Counted from the first letter of the stretch, positions 1-9,407 are shown. The stretch is DNA of 64,000 nucleotides from Megaera polyxenophila (GCF_029982035.1 NZ_CP104166.1:310001-374000); one strand, 5' to 3'. The notes: generated by a model from the sequence alone, not told the origin. Numbers and translations: made by a program.

Positions 1-957
1 AGGTTTTCTACCATCAATTCTGACCCTATTTTTTAAAGCATCAGCTCTAAGGATTTCAGATTCTACTTCTTTAAAAGCAAAAATCACCTGAACCGCACTA
101 TATTCTTCATTAGCAGTAAATTTTTCTATCATTGCTGATCTTATATCACTAATTAAAGTATATCTTTCCTGTTTTATTTGGAGCGTAAAGGCTTCTTTAA
201 TCGCTTCTTTTGTTAAATTTCGTATTTGGTCTTTTAGAACTTGCGGAAATAGCTCTTTTGTTTCCCACGGAGCTTTATCAACAGCTTTTTTGAGATCTTC
301 TATCAGTTCTATTACTGGCTGGAATCCTTGATGACCAAATTTTACTGCTTCGAGCATTTGCTCTTCGGTAAGCAATGACGCTTCTGACTCTACCATCATT
401 ACTGAGTCTTTTGTACCTGCCACAACCAAATCTAATTTACTATTCCCTAGCTCTTCAAGCGAAGGATTTAAAACATATTGTCCGTCAATGTACCCAACTC
501 TACTTGCAGCAACTATGTCCAGATAAGGAATACCAGAAACGGCAAGCGCAGCCGAAGCTCCTATTATTGATAAAATATCAAGATTATGTTTTGGATCATA
601 AGAATGTACCGTACAAAGAACTTGCGTTTCATTTAAAAAACCAGGATGAAATAACGGCCTTATAGGACGATCTATTAATCTTGAGACTAATATTTCTTTT
701 TCACTACCTCTTCCTTCTCTTTTAAAAAAACCACCAGGAATTTTTCCTGCAGCATAAGCACGTTCCTGATAATTAACAGTAAGGGGAAAGAAATCTGCTC
801 CCTCTTTTACCTGTTTTGCACTAACTACCGTAGATAAAATTGCCGCATCACCCATTTTCAGCATTACTGCGCCATCGGCCTGGCGTGCTATTTTACCGGT
901 AGATAATTCAAGATCAGAACCATTCCAGTTAGTTTTTTTTATTATTTCGTTAAACAT
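1..957 (-). CDS. pnp: Polyribonucleotide nucleotidyltransferase (PNPase), N-terminal 319 residues, runs off the window edge
   Basis: Reading leftwards from the ATG at 957-955, the frame stays open for 319 codons to base 1, so this is the 5' part of a gene that continues outside the window. The translation begins MFNEIIKKTNW and carries PNPase first-core signatures such as FFKREGRGSEKE and SRLIDRPIRPLF around residues 75-105. PNPase degrades RNA 3' to 5' by phosphorolysis and is a core part of the RNA degradosome. It follows truB and rpsO on the same strand, the usual truB-rpsO-pnp order of bacteria. A 305-base gap with a hairpin separates it from rpsO. Identity is very secure; the missing part should hold the second core, KH and S1 domains. 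Confidence 0.95.
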   Translation of the reverse strand, partial: MFNEIIKKTNWNGSDLELSTGKIARQADGAVMLKMGDAAILSTVVSAKQVKEGADFFPLTVNYQERAYAAGKIPGGFFKREGRGSEKEILVSRLIDRPIRPLFHPGFLNETQVLCTVHSYDPKHNLDILSIIGASAALAVSGIPYLDIVAASRVGYIDGQYVLNPSLEELGNSKLDLVVAGTKDSVMMVESEASLLTEEQMLEAVKFGHQGFQPVIELIEDLKKAVDKAPWETKELFPQVLKDQIRNLTKEAIKEAFTLQIKQERYTLISDIRSAMIEKFTANEEYSAVQVIFAFKEVESEILRADALKNRVRIDGRKP

Positions 958-1262
958 CCATTTACCTTTTTCTAATTTATTGTTTAGTATACGAACCATC
1001 AAAATGGCTAAATGCCGGTTGGCGTCCTGGTTTATAGTTCCCAAGCTGAAATTGACACCTTCCAAAGCTCTAGATGGTAGTTCCTACCCGTATGTATTGA
1101 TCTATGCCACACCCATTAAAAACTTATGGATTAGGTATCTCCTATAAAATCACTTCTGTGTATGATGCCTAAAACTAATCCTATAAATCTAACCAGATTA
1201 CAATATGTATTACTAATTTTCTTAACAAACGACAAAGGGTCTTTTAAGACCCTTTACCATCT
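958..1262. other. Intergenic region between rpsO and pnp
   Basis: This stretch has no credible reading frame. Apart from the hairpin at 1234-1255 next to rpsO I see only AT-rich sequence. It must hold the pnp 5' leader, which in many bacteria is a site of PNPase autoregulation, but no specific structure could be assigned by eye. Confidence 0.5.
1234..1255 (-). terminator. Hairpin downstream of rpsO
   Basis: A perfect inverted repeat, AAAGGGTCTT and AAGACCCTTT separated by two bases, sits just after the rpsO stop codon. On the minus strand the sequence after it is T-rich (TTTGTCGTTT) but is not a clean T-run. It may be a weak terminator or an RNA processing or stability hairpin between rpsO and pnp. 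Confidence 0.55.
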
Positions 1263-1535
1263 CTATTTCCTAATACCAAGCTTGTTTATTAGCTTAACAT
1301 ACCTATCAAGGCTTTGACTTTTTAGATAATTAAGTAACCTACGCCTGCGTCCGACTAACATTAAAAGCCCTCTTCTTGAAGAGAAATCTTTATGATTACT
1401 CTGCAAGTGTTCAGTCAGGTTTTTGATTCTTTCCGAAAGGATAGCACATTGCACTTCAACAGAACCTGTATCATTCTCGGCGTTTGCATATTCCTTTATT
1501 AGCTTTGTTTTCACCTCTGCTTGTATCGACATCAT
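1263..1535 (-). CDS. rpsO: 30S ribosomal protein S15
   Basis: A 90-residue protein matching S15 throughout, with the conserved NDTGSVEVQCAILSERI helix region and the H-KD-SSRRGLL-LVGRRRRLL 16S rRNA-binding segment at about residues 45-70. S15 is a primary binder of the central domain of 16S rRNA. The start is one of two consecutive ATGs (1535 or 1532); the first overlaps the truB stop as ATGA, so the two genes are translationally coupled. A purine-rich GGAGAGG ribosome-binding sequence lies inside the end of truB. Length is normal for the family (about 89). Confidence 0.96.
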   Translation of the reverse strand: MMSIQAEVKTKLIKEYANAENDTGSVEVQCAILSERIKNLTEHLQSNHKDFSSRRGLLMLVGRRRRLLNYLKSQSLDRYVKLINKLGIRK

Positions 1536-2434
1536 TCCTCTCCATCTTTTTTATAGTTAAACACTCTTGAAGATTTGAAGCTTTCATCAGATAAACTACC
1601 TATAGCCAAAATTTTGTTATCGTATTTAAGCCAGATCTGATCATGATTTTCTACTTTATCGAAATCACATTGCTGGCCATACCTAATTTTCTGGGCAACT
1701 AATTCATCTACTTCAAGTACCGGGATGTCGTCTAGTACATCTTCAACCTTCAAGCACTTACTTTTAACTACAGCATGAGCTTCATCAAAAGTTTTGCAGT
1801 TTATGTTAAACATATTTATTGAGTTTTCTTCAGTAAATATTCCAACCCTTGTGCGGCGCAATTCTACCACAAATCCTAAACTATGCAAGGATAAAGAAAT
1901 ATCTTCCGCTAGGGTTCTAACATATGTACCTTTAGAACAATTGACCACATAAGTTGCACGCTTAGTATGACTATCATAACATAATAATTTTAAGTCATAA
2001 ATTGTTATGAAACGTGGGTTTACTTCAAATTCTTTATTCTGCCTTGCCAGCTTATAAGCCCTAACTCCATTGATTTTTAGTGCTGAATATATCGGAGGTA
2101 TTTGCTTGATTATACCAACAAATTTATGGCATACATTCAGGCATTCATCTTCTGTAGGAATAATATCTGTTTTTTTAATAATTTTCCCAGCCAAATCACC
2201 GGTATCAGTTTGAGAGCCAAACTGAATAGTAAATATATACTCTTTTGAACTATTAATGAGAATACTTACTAATTTTGTTGCCTGGCCAATAGCTATCGGC
2301 AGGACTCCTTCTGCTTCCAGATCTAAAGTTCCGGTATGACCAATCCTAGATTTTTTAAAATAACTTTTAACAACTGCTACCGCTTTAGCAGAACTTATAC
2401 CCCTTGGTTTATATAAATTAAGCCAGCCGTCCAC
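1532..2434 (-). CDS. truB: tRNA pseudouridine(55) synthase
   Basis: A 300-residue protein that converts U55 of the tRNA T-loop to pseudouridine. The start MDGWLNLYKPRGISSAKAV is the conserved TruB beginning. The catalytic aspartate lies in GHTGTLDLEAEGVLPIAIG at about residues 32-50, and the KGTYVRTLAEDI segment at about 168-179 is the other hallmark. The C-terminal part (about 240-300) is the usual short, variable tail. The stop overlaps the rpsO start. The rickettsial style of the sequence and its coupling to rpsO support vertical inheritance. Confidence 0.95.
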   Translation of the reverse strand: MDGWLNLYKPRGISSAKAVAVVKSYFKKSRIGHTGTLDLEAEGVLPIAIGQATKLVSILINSSKEYIFTIQFGSQTDTGDLAGKIIKKTDIIPTEDECLNVCHKFVGIIKQIPPIYSALKINGVRAYKLARQNKEFEVNPRFITIYDLKLLCYDSHTKRATYVVNCSKGTYVRTLAEDISLSLHSLGFVVELRRTRVGIFTEENSINMFNINCKTFDEAHAVVKSKCLKVEDVLDDIPVLEVDELVAQKIRYGQQCDFDKVENHDQIWLKYDNKILAIGSLSDESFKSSRVFNYKKDGEE

Positions 2435-2453
2435 AAAAGGCCTAAAGGGCTAT

Positions 2454-3060
2454 CTAAAATTTAAAACCGAAACCGGCAGAAATCACTAGTGGATTCCAGT
2501 TAACTTTTGAACTGATACCATCGGTAGCAAGGAAGCCTTTTTTAAATTTAACCTTTGTTTTTAACAAATATTGCCTGATATCTAAGGTAAATAAGGTATC
2601 ATCTTTTGAGATAAAATCTACACCTGCCTGGAGTACAGGTCCAAAACCACTATCAACTTTAATAGCTTTTGAACGTGTATGCATGTAGGTCCCATTAAGA
2701 CCAGCACCAACATAAGGCCTAAGACCACCATATGGAGCAGCATGATACTGGGCAGATAAGGTAACTGGGACCATAAAAATTTGGTTTCTTTTTCCAAGAC
2801 CAGTACCACCGCTACCGTAAGCATCTGCAGCACCTAAGAGCGTAGAAGATTTACCTTTGTAGAAACCAAGACCAAGAGAGACCTCAGCTGCAATATTTTC
2901 AGTTACAAATATTGTCATAGCTGTATCAAAGCCATACCCCTGTTGTGCAAGTTTTCCGGGTTTTGAAGCCCCCGCAATTGTCGGAGCAGGTAAGTTGCTC
3001 ATTTTTGCATTTGTAGCGGCATAAAAGCCTCTAATTTTAAACAGCAAGATACTTTCTGTG
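2454..3060 (-). pseudogene. Outer-membrane beta-barrel protein, 5' end removed by an insertion sequence
   Basis: About 200 codons remain, ending in ...VISAGFGFKF with a terminal phenylalanine, the classical beta-barrel sorting signal. Alternating hydrophobic strands, Gly-rich turns and GYGFDTAMTIFV and YGGLRPYVGAGLNGTYMH segments resemble rickettsial OmpW/Adr-type surface proteins. The frame runs without a stop straight into the IS end at 3061 (reading F-T-E-S-I-L-L-F-K-I-R-G-F-Y), so the native start and signal peptide are missing. A TTG at 3047 could start a short product, but it would lack an export signal. The missing 5' piece is not on the far side of the IS cluster, which abuts folKP. 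Likely non-functional. The exact family was not verified. Confidence 0.75.
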
Positions 3061-3142
3061 AACTCATTGCGGGTTTGAATTTTTACGAAATAAAACCATT
3101 ATAGCCTTGTATTTAAAAGGTTTGTAGATATATTGAGTATTC
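3061..3142 (+). mobile_element. 82-bp left-end fragment of the IS5-family element (copy A)
   Basis: This matches the first 82 bases of the full element (compare 9364-9445), beginning with the terminal repeat AACTCATTGCGGG and ending at ...GAGTATTC. Full copy B then begins in the opposite orientation one base later. It is the remnant of an element that was itself interrupted or deleted. Confidence 0.9.
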
Positions 3143-3143
3143 G

Positions 3144-4301
3144 AACTCATTGCTGGTTTCATAGTTTAAAAACGGGTGGGTTTTTATTCTCGTCGATAAG
3201 ATTTTGGAACTGCAGCTTTTGTATTGGAATTTTTGATGATTTTATAATCAAATTGCTTAATTTTTGGCAATTTGGGCAGTATTCTCCCTTTAGCTTCATC
3301 CGCACCTTGTTTAATCCATGCTTAGCCGTTATCCACAAAAATGCCGCAGGTTAACCATGCTGTAGGCTATAGTTTTCAGAGCATAATGGTTTATGCTGTG
3401 GAATTCAAATCTCAGTAACAACCGTTTGAATTTATCTTCCCAGGCAAATATTCTCTCTATCGTTCTAAACCTTTCTTTAAAGATTTTCCGGCAAAAAGTT
3501 TGCTTTCTTCCTCGCTTAGATTTCTTGCGACTCCTTTTATTCTCTGGCATATTAGGAGTCATGCCAAGATTAAAAATTGCTTTACGATTTTTACGTGAAT
3601 TATATACACCATCTAAGCTCATGGTACTTTCCTTGAGATCTATACCTATTAGTTTTACAATCTTTTTTAAGTTTGATATTGCAGGAGTAAGCAGGATTCC
3701 TTCATTCCTATTACCCGGAGCAGTAACAAAAGGCGCAATAACATTGCAGTTTCTATCACAAAACGGTACAACCTTGTCTCCTTTAGTGTGTTTATGACCA
3801 TTATACCCTAAGTTGTCACCCCTTTTTTAGCAGAAGTACAAGTACCATCACCATGTAATATATCAGTATCAAGCATTCCAGCTTTAAATAACCTTGCCAC
3901 CGAAGCTTCGAAAATCTTATCAAAGCATCCGTGCTTAACCCAGAACTTAAAAGCATTATAGATATTAGTATAGTGAATTTCTGGCATGCCGTCTTTATTT
4001 TTGTCTATTGGTATCTGTTCCCATTGGCAACCAGTATGCATGAGTTTAAGAATGTAATTAAATAATTTGAAAAATGATATCTTTTTACTTGGACCACGTG
4101 TGCCTTTTTTAAGATGCGGTAAGACAAATTCGTTAAATTCATCTTCTCTCAAAACAGTAGGAAGCTTGTTGTATCGTCTAATTCTGCTCATTCTATTTGG
4201 TTACTTAAATAAAATTAATGAATACTCAATATATCTACAAACCTTTTAAATACAAGGCTATAATGGTTTTATTTCGTAAAAATTCAAACCCGCAATGAGT
4301 T
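3144..4301 (-). mobile_element. IS5-family insertion sequence, full copy B (1158 bp)
   Basis: A complete element in minus orientation, bounded by imperfect terminal inverted repeats AACTCATTGC[T/G]GGTTT. Most copies also have a G before and a C after these ends. It lies between fragment A and tandem duplicates of its own left part. It has the A6G4 run of the frameshift site. It shows no target duplication: flanking bases are GTATTC on one side and AAAGCA (IS sequence) on the other. Confidence 0.93.
3329..4191 (-). CDS. IS5-family transposase, two frames joined by a -1 shift (copy B)
   Basis: Frame 1 (3808-4191, 127 codons) has the N-terminal IS5-type domain with GCQWEQIP and the first catalytic Asp in LHGDGTC. 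Frame 2 (ending 3329) carries the second Asp in SLDGVYNSRKN and the Glu in RTIERIFAWED. Shifting -1 at the A6G4 run in front of frame 1's stop gives a single DDE transposase of about 287 residues. This two-frame layout is known for IS427-like members of the IS5 family. The product would cut and paste the IS ends. All full copies except E carry the same layout. Confidence 0.85.
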
Positions 4302-4828
4302 CAAAGCATCCGTGCTTAACCCAGAACTTAAAAGCATTATAGATATTAGTATAGTGAATTTCTGGCATGCCGTCTTTATTTTTGTCTATTGGTATCTGTT
4401 CCCATTGGCAACCAGTATGCATGAGTTTAAGAATGTAATTAAATAATTTGAAAAATGATATCTTTTTACTTGGACCACGTGTGCCTTTTTTAAGATGCGG
4501 TAAGACAAATTCGTTAAATTCATCTTCTCTCAAAACAGTAGGAAGCTTGTTGTATCGTCTAATTCTGCTCATTCTATTTGGTTACTTAAATAAAATTAAT
4601 GAATACTCAATATATCTACAAACCTTTTAAATACAAGGCTATAATGGTTTTATTTCGTAAAAATTCAAACCCGCAATGAGTTCAAAGCATCCGTGCTTAA
4701 CCCAGAACTTAAAAGCATTATAGATATTAGTATAGTGAATTTCTGGCATGCCGTCTTTATTTTTGTCTATTGGTATCTGTTCCCATTGGCAACCAGTATG
4801 CATGAGTTTAAGAATGTAATTAAATAAT
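4302..4828. repeat. Tandem repeats of a 381-bp IS segment (one full unit plus 146 bp)
   Basis: Bases 4302-4682 repeat 3921-4301 (the start of the transposase gene plus the IS left end), and 4683-4828 repeat the first 146 bases once more before copy C interrupts. Each unit begins CAAAGCATCCGTGC and ends with the terminal repeat GCAATGAGTT. The junction of IS tip to internal IS site is the same both times. This could come from unequal crossing-over or from repeated insertion at the same internal site. The transposase starts preserved in the units (ATG at 4572) encode only truncated products. Confidence 0.92.
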
Positions 4829-4829
4829 G

Positions 4830-5987
4830 AACTCATTGCGGGTTTGAATTTTTACGAAATAAAACCATTATAGCCTTGTATTTAAAAGGTTTGTAGATAT
4901 ATTGAGTATTCATTAATTTTATTTAAGTAACCAAATAGAATGAGCAGAATTAGACGATACAACAAGCTTCCTACTGTTTTGAGAGAAGATGAATTTAACG
5001 AATTTGTCTTACCGCATCTTAAAAAAGGCACACGTGGTCCAAGTAAAAAGATATCATTTTTCAAATTATTTAATTACATTCTTAAACTCATGCATACTGG
5101 TTGCCAATGGGAACAGATACCAATAGACAAAAATAAAGACGGCATGCCAGAAATTCACTATACTAATATCTATAATGCTTTTAAGTTCTGGGTTAAGCAC
5201 GGATGCTTTGATAAGATTTTCGAAGCTTCGGTGGCAAGGTTATTTAAAGCTGGAATGCTTGATACTGATATATTACATGGTGATGGTACTTGTACTTCTG
5301 CTAAAAAAGGGGTGACAACTTAGGGTATAATGGTCATAAACACACTAAAGGAGACAAGGTTGTACCGTTTTGTGATAGAAACTGCAATGTTATTGCGCCT
5401 TTTGTTACTGCTCCGGGTAATAGGAATGAAGGAATCCTGCTTACTCCTGCAATATCAAACTTAAAAAAGATTGTAAAACTAATAGGTATAGATCTCAAGG
5501 AAAGTACCATGAGCTTAGATGGTGTATATAATTCACGTAAAAATCGTAAAGCAATTTTTAATCTTGGCATGACTCCTAATATGCCAGAGAATAAAAGGAG
5601 TCGCAAGAAATCTAAGCGAGGAAGAAAGCAAACTTTTTGCCGGAAAATCTTTAAAGAAAGGTTTAGAACGATAGAGAGAATATTTGCCTGGGAAGATAAA
5701 TTCAAACGGTTGTTACTGAGATTTGAATTCCACAGCATAAACCATTATGCTCTGAAAACTATAGCCTACAGCATGGTTAACCTGCGGCATTTTTGTGGAT
5801 AACGGCTAAGCATGGATTAAACAAGGTGCGGATGAAGCTAAAGGGAGAATACTGCCCAAATTGCCAAAAATTAAGCAATTTGATTATAAAATCATCAAAA
5901 ATTCCAATACAAAAGCTGCAGTTCCAAAATCTTATCGACGAGAATAAAAACCCACCCGTTTTTAAACTATGAAACCAGCAATGAGTT
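4830..5987 (+). mobile_element. IS5-family insertion sequence, full copy C (1158 bp)
   Basis: A complete plus-strand element with the same ends and length as copies B, D and F. It cuts the third tandem unit at 4828. Its right end lies 13 bases from the folKP stop codon, so folKP escapes damage. The left flank TAAT and right flank TTAAT are similar but not a convincing duplication. Confidence 0.93.
4940..5802 (+). CDS. IS5-family transposase, two frames joined by a -1 shift (copy C)
   Basis: Frame 1 is 4940-5323 and frame 2 ends at 5802, with the A6G4 run just before the frame 1 stop. The Asp, Asp and Glu catalytic motifs (LHGDGTC, SLDGVYNSRKN, RTIERIFAWED) are intact, so this copy looks potentially active. 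The translation appears identical to those of copies B, D and F, which points to very recent spread. Confidence 0.85.
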
Positions 5988-6000
5988 CTTAATTTGAACA

Positions 6001-7266
6001 TTATATCGTTTGAGTAAAATTTTTATAAACAGTTAAAAAATTCATATGGTCTTCTACATTATGCACTCGCAAAAAATCAACTTTTTCTGCTAAAAAACAA
6101 GAAACAGCTATAGTTTCTATATCTCTTTGAGCCGCAGTTCGACAAGTAAAGGCACTAAGATAGGATTTTCTAGAATGACCTATCATTATTTTTACTCCAA
6201 ATTTTTGAAGCTCAACTACCTTTTGCAGAATTTCGATATTTTGATAAGTGGATTTACCAAAACCGATACCAGGATCTAGAATAATCTGATCAAGAGAAAA
6301 CCCGAGTGTAAGCAATCGATCAATATTAACTTTTCCCCACTCTACAATAACATCTACAGGTTTTTTTTCGAGGGGAATAATTATTTCCTTAGTTGGCGGT
6401 ATGGTAAGAGAGTGCATTAAGCATATTTTACAATTTTTGGCGGCTATTAATTTTAATGTATCATCATCAAGTTCACCTTTTACATCATTAATCCACGCCA
6501 CAGGATAATTTTCGAGGAGTTTACTTATTACTGAAGGCCAAAACGTATCAATACTAATAGTTAGTGTCCGATCTTGCATAAATTGTATAATATTATCGAG
6601 AACCGGTTTTAATTTATTATACTCCTGATCAGGGCCAGCTATAACTGCTCCTGGTCTCGTAGATTGCGCCCCAATTTCAATGGTACTAGCTCCATCAGCG
6701 GCTAGTTTTAGCACTTGCTGAATCGCTTTATCAGTTTGGCTAAAATTACCTCCATCCGAAAAGGAATCATGCGTAACATTTACCACACCTACTAATTGAG
6801 GCGATAATACCAAGCTTTTCTTAAATGAAGGAGAAAATCCAACATTTTGCCAGGCTTTTAACCCCATAAGAGCAAGAAGATGATGCAAGAAAGGCCGATT
6901 AGCTAACTCAGGATGGGGAATTTTGAGGTCAGAAGAGTTAATTTCTAGTTTATCCCAAAGAAGAATATCCAAATCAATAATCCGAGGTGACCATAACTCG
7001 TAAAATTCAGGCCTTCCCATTTCAGTTTCAATGGATTTTAAAGCTGCAAGCAATTCACTAGGTGATAACTCTGTTTCTCCCGAAACTATCATATTTAAAA
7101 ACGGTTTGTTCCACTCAATTGGCGCATTTTCCGGTAAAATAGCTTCTGTTTCTAGCACTATAGAACAAGTAGTGTTATGCAAACAGCGTTGTATTAGAAA
7201 GGCAGATGCTGTTCTTAAATTATTTATACGATTCCCCAAATTGGAGCCCAGGCTTATATATACCAT
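6001..7266 (-). CDS. folKP: Bifunctional HPPK / dihydropteroate synthase
   Basis: A 421-residue fusion of two consecutive folate enzymes. Residues 1 to about 140 are 6-hydroxymethyl-dihydropterin pyrophosphokinase, with SLGSNLGNR at the start and the metal-binding WSPRIIDLDILLWD at about 96-109. Residues about 158-421 are dihydropteroate synthase, with GVVNVTHDSFSDGG, ILDPGIGFGKS and IGHSRKSYL, the pterin and sulfonamide-site loops. It joins the pterin to p-aminobenzoate to give dihydropteroate in the cytosol. It follows folB with two bases between and probably shares its transcript. The 3' end lies next to an IS but is intact. Fusions of folK and folP occur in other rickettsiae. Confidence 0.93.
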   Translation of the reverse strand: MVYISLGSNLGNRINNLRTASAFLIQRCLHNTTCSIVLETEAILPENAPIEWNKPFLNMIVSGETELSPSELLAALKSIETEMGRPEFYELWSPRIIDLDILLWDKLEINSSDLKIPHPELANRPFLHHLLALMGLKAWQNVGFSPSFKKSLVLSPQLVGVVNVTHDSFSDGGNFSQTDKAIQQVLKLAADGASTIEIGAQSTRPGAVIAGPDQEYNKLKPVLDNIIQFMQDRTLTISIDTFWPSVISKLLENYPVAWINDVKGELDDDTLKLIAAKNCKICLMHSLTIPPTKEIIIPLEKKPVDVIVEWGKVNIDRLLTLGFSLDQIILDPGIGFGKSTYQNIEILQKVVELQKFGVKIMIGHSRKSYLSAFTCRTAAQRDIETIAVSCFLAEKVDFLRVHNVEDHMNFLTVYKNFTQTI

Positions 7267-7268
7267 GC

Positions 7269-7634
7269 TTACTCCTTTGTAGAACTTAAGTCATCACAAT
7301 AAGTAAAAGTAACACCTCCGTAAATATCAGGCACAGGTGGCGACATTTTATGACCAGTAACGCCGATAAAGGTAACAAGAGACCTATGTTGTTTTAAAGA
7401 ATCCTTTACAACCTGATAAATTTCTGCCGTTAAATGTTCAATTAAATTGAATTGCCTATTTCGGCAAAAAGATTTTACGTTTTGGACAAGGTCAGAGTAA
7501 CAAACAGTATCTTCTAATTTATCGCTTGTTGCACCTTCTGGCAGGGCTTTAAAATATAATTCGACATTCAAACTAAGGAGTTGAGGATTAAATTTCTCCT
7601 GGTCGCTGCAGCCAAGACGAACCCAAATTCGCAA
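7269..7634 (-). CDS. folB: Dihydroneopterin aldolase family protein, start uncertain
   Basis: At least 121 residues (from a TTG at 7634) of FolB type: VRLGCSDQEKFNPQ near the start, FNLIEHLTAEIYQ with the conserved Glu-His-Leu in the middle, and VTFIGVTGHKMSPPVP containing the late lysine near the end. FolB splits dihydroneopterin to hydroxymethyl-dihydropterin, the substrate of the adjacent folKP. The frame is open upstream to about 7708 and reads KIRGYIPPDKLFKLSILDLR, which looks coding, but it has no ATG, GTG or TTG before that TTG. Translation may therefore start at an unusual AUU/AUA codon around 7690-7700, or the original start has been lost. Confidence 0.8.
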   Translation of the reverse strand: MRIWVRLGCSDQEKFNPQLLSLNVELYFKALPEGATSDKLEDTVCYSDLVQNVKSFCRNRQFNLIEHLTAEIYQVVKDSLKQHRSLVTFIGVTGHKMSPPVPDIYGGVTFTYCDDLSSTKE

Positions 7635-8009
7635 ATCTAAAATTGAAAGCTTAAATAATTTATCTGGTGGGATATAACCTCTTATTTTAATAATTTCTGG
7701 TTTACCTTAAGTTACCAGCAAGCCTGTTACTTATCTTAAACAACTAACCTGCAAGGTTACTTCTTAGAGCTAGAGATATATAAAAACTATATTATGAGGT
7801 ATTTAGATTGTCAACCAGAAAGCAGTTTGAAGTTTATATTTATACGCTTTTTCCTGCTTAAATTTTTTCAAAACCCCTTCTTTATATCACTTAATCTAAT
7901 TAATTTTTATTTTTGATAAATATAATATAGTTAAAATTTATTAAATTTTATTCTTGTAAATTAAGTTAATTTATGTTAATAATTACTCAATTTAATTGAG
8001 GGTAAAAAC
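7635..8009. other. Intergenic region, divergent between folB and an unknown gene
   Basis: Probably holds the folB-folKP promoter and that of the gene at 8010. Bases 7635-7708 may be the 5' end of folB. The rest is very AT-rich, and I see no strong promoter or RNA structure. Confidence 0.4.
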
Positions 8010-9407
8010 ATGAGCAAAAAAACCAACCTAGAGTACCATCCTTCACAAGAATTACCTTTTATTAGTCACTTACAAAAATTAGAGGATTCTATAACAGATA
8101 GCCATGCTGCAATAGATCACGACAACTGGGAAGATCTAAAAACATGTATAGATATACTAAAAGATCATACGCTAAGTGATGAGCTAATTATCAGATTTAC
8201 TAAACTTGGGACATCCTTGCAAAATACCGGTATGATTATTAGTTCATTTTATGATGCATTACTTGGCTTAAACCATGAGCAATTATCAAAAGCCCTAGAA
8301 GAGGTAAGCACTTTTAAATATAAGTTATCAGAAAATGCAAGGGAATATTTATTTGAGCAGATTTTTATAGGCGCGGCTGCTAGTAAATTCAACACCGTAC
8401 AAATGACTGAAATTATTTATAATTTGTCAATGCCAAATTCTCCAGCTTGGGCTAAGAAAGCTACTGAATTCATGGCGCATTTAAGCAGCTTAAAGGATGA
8501 AGATCAACAAATTTACAGTTTAACATGGCATAGATATACAGAACCTAAAATGGTTTTTGAATTCTTTAAAAACATCAATATCAAAGAATATTTAACTCCG
8601 CTAAACGCTTATTCTCAAGCAAGAGTAATTGAAAAAATATTTGAACTAAAAAATGTTAAAGAAGCATCGAATTTATTGAAAAAATTATCGCACGAGATAA
8701 ACGAATTTTTACAAGAAATGGATCCATCTGTTCAAAAAATATTTATAAGAGAAGCATTTGATCTCCCAAATACAGAAACCGGAGCTAAAATCGCAGCAGA
8801 AGGGCTATTAACAGAAGTTTGTGAACTTTTACCGGACATGAATCCGTCTGTGCTCCAATATCTAGAAAGCAACAATTATTTTATTACTTCACCTAAAGAA
8901 TATGACCCAAATTTTAATATTCTGGCTTCGTCTATGAAAGCAGCAAAAAAAATAAAGCTAGACCTTGAGAAAAAGTTAGTCACTGATGATCAATTCAAAA
9001 AACTGCTCTTGCTAACAAAGAACGATTTTTTTATAGAGCTATCCTACTATGCAATTGATGATCATAAACATATTAATAAGGATATAATAAAGACATTAAT
9101 ATTAGCAGGCCTCAAAGAAGAGATAGCACCATACTTTAACTTGTCTGATATACATGATGAAAAAGAGCAAATAACATCAATAAAAGAAATATTTGCACTT
9201 TGGCACTCTGAAAAAGAGTTGCAAAAGGATGTATTTGATGTTTTGGTAAATTTTTATGTTAAACTTCTGCCAAAAGTCTCCTCAGAAGTACAAGAAACAT
9301 TTATCGCAGAGTTATTCGATCCAAAGGGTTTAGGACTTGGACATTTCACAGCTTTTTCTAAAGAACTCATTGCGGGTTTGAATTTTTACGAAATAAAACC
9401 ATTATAG
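8010..9407 (+). pseudogene. Unknown helical protein, 3' end replaced by IS copy D
   Basis: I do not recognise this gene. About 451 native codons run from the ATG at 8010, preceded by GAGGG, to ...HFTAFSKE, where IS copy D starts at 9364. The remaining residues (LIAGLNFYEIKPL) are IS-encoded. The protein is hydrophilic, has no signal peptide or membrane segment, and is dominated by amphipathic helices. Recurring phrases such as FLQEMDPSVQKIF (about 233-245) and LLPDMNPSVLQYL (about 272-284) suggest helical repeats. A large, lineage-specific cytosolic protein in an intracellular bacterium could be a secreted effector, but nothing here proves it. The 3' end is lost, so it is probably a decaying gene. 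Confidence 0.7.

Noticed and set aside
375..665. A 96-codon plus-strand frame within pnp
   Set aside because: It is antisense to a conserved part of pnp and has no plausible protein features.
1120..1130. The CTTATGGATT motif shared between the rpsO-pnp gap and the 437-residue transposase leader
   Set aside because: A ten-base match in AT-rich DNA is expected by chance and has no further similarity around it.
3393..3797. A 134-codon antisense open frame, repeated in every IS copy
   Set aside because: It lies opposite transposase frame 2 and reads as a mirror of the basic, conserved transposase sequence. Repetition comes from the IS copies, not from independent conservation.
4067..4249. A 60-codon frame antisense to the transposase start, present in all copies
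   Set aside because: A shadow of the N-terminal transposase frame; it has no own ribosome-binding site.
3921..4828. A CRISPR-like repeat array
   Set aside because: The units are 381-bp pieces of an IS in direct tandem, without spacers. I found no CRISPR repeats or cas genes in the window.
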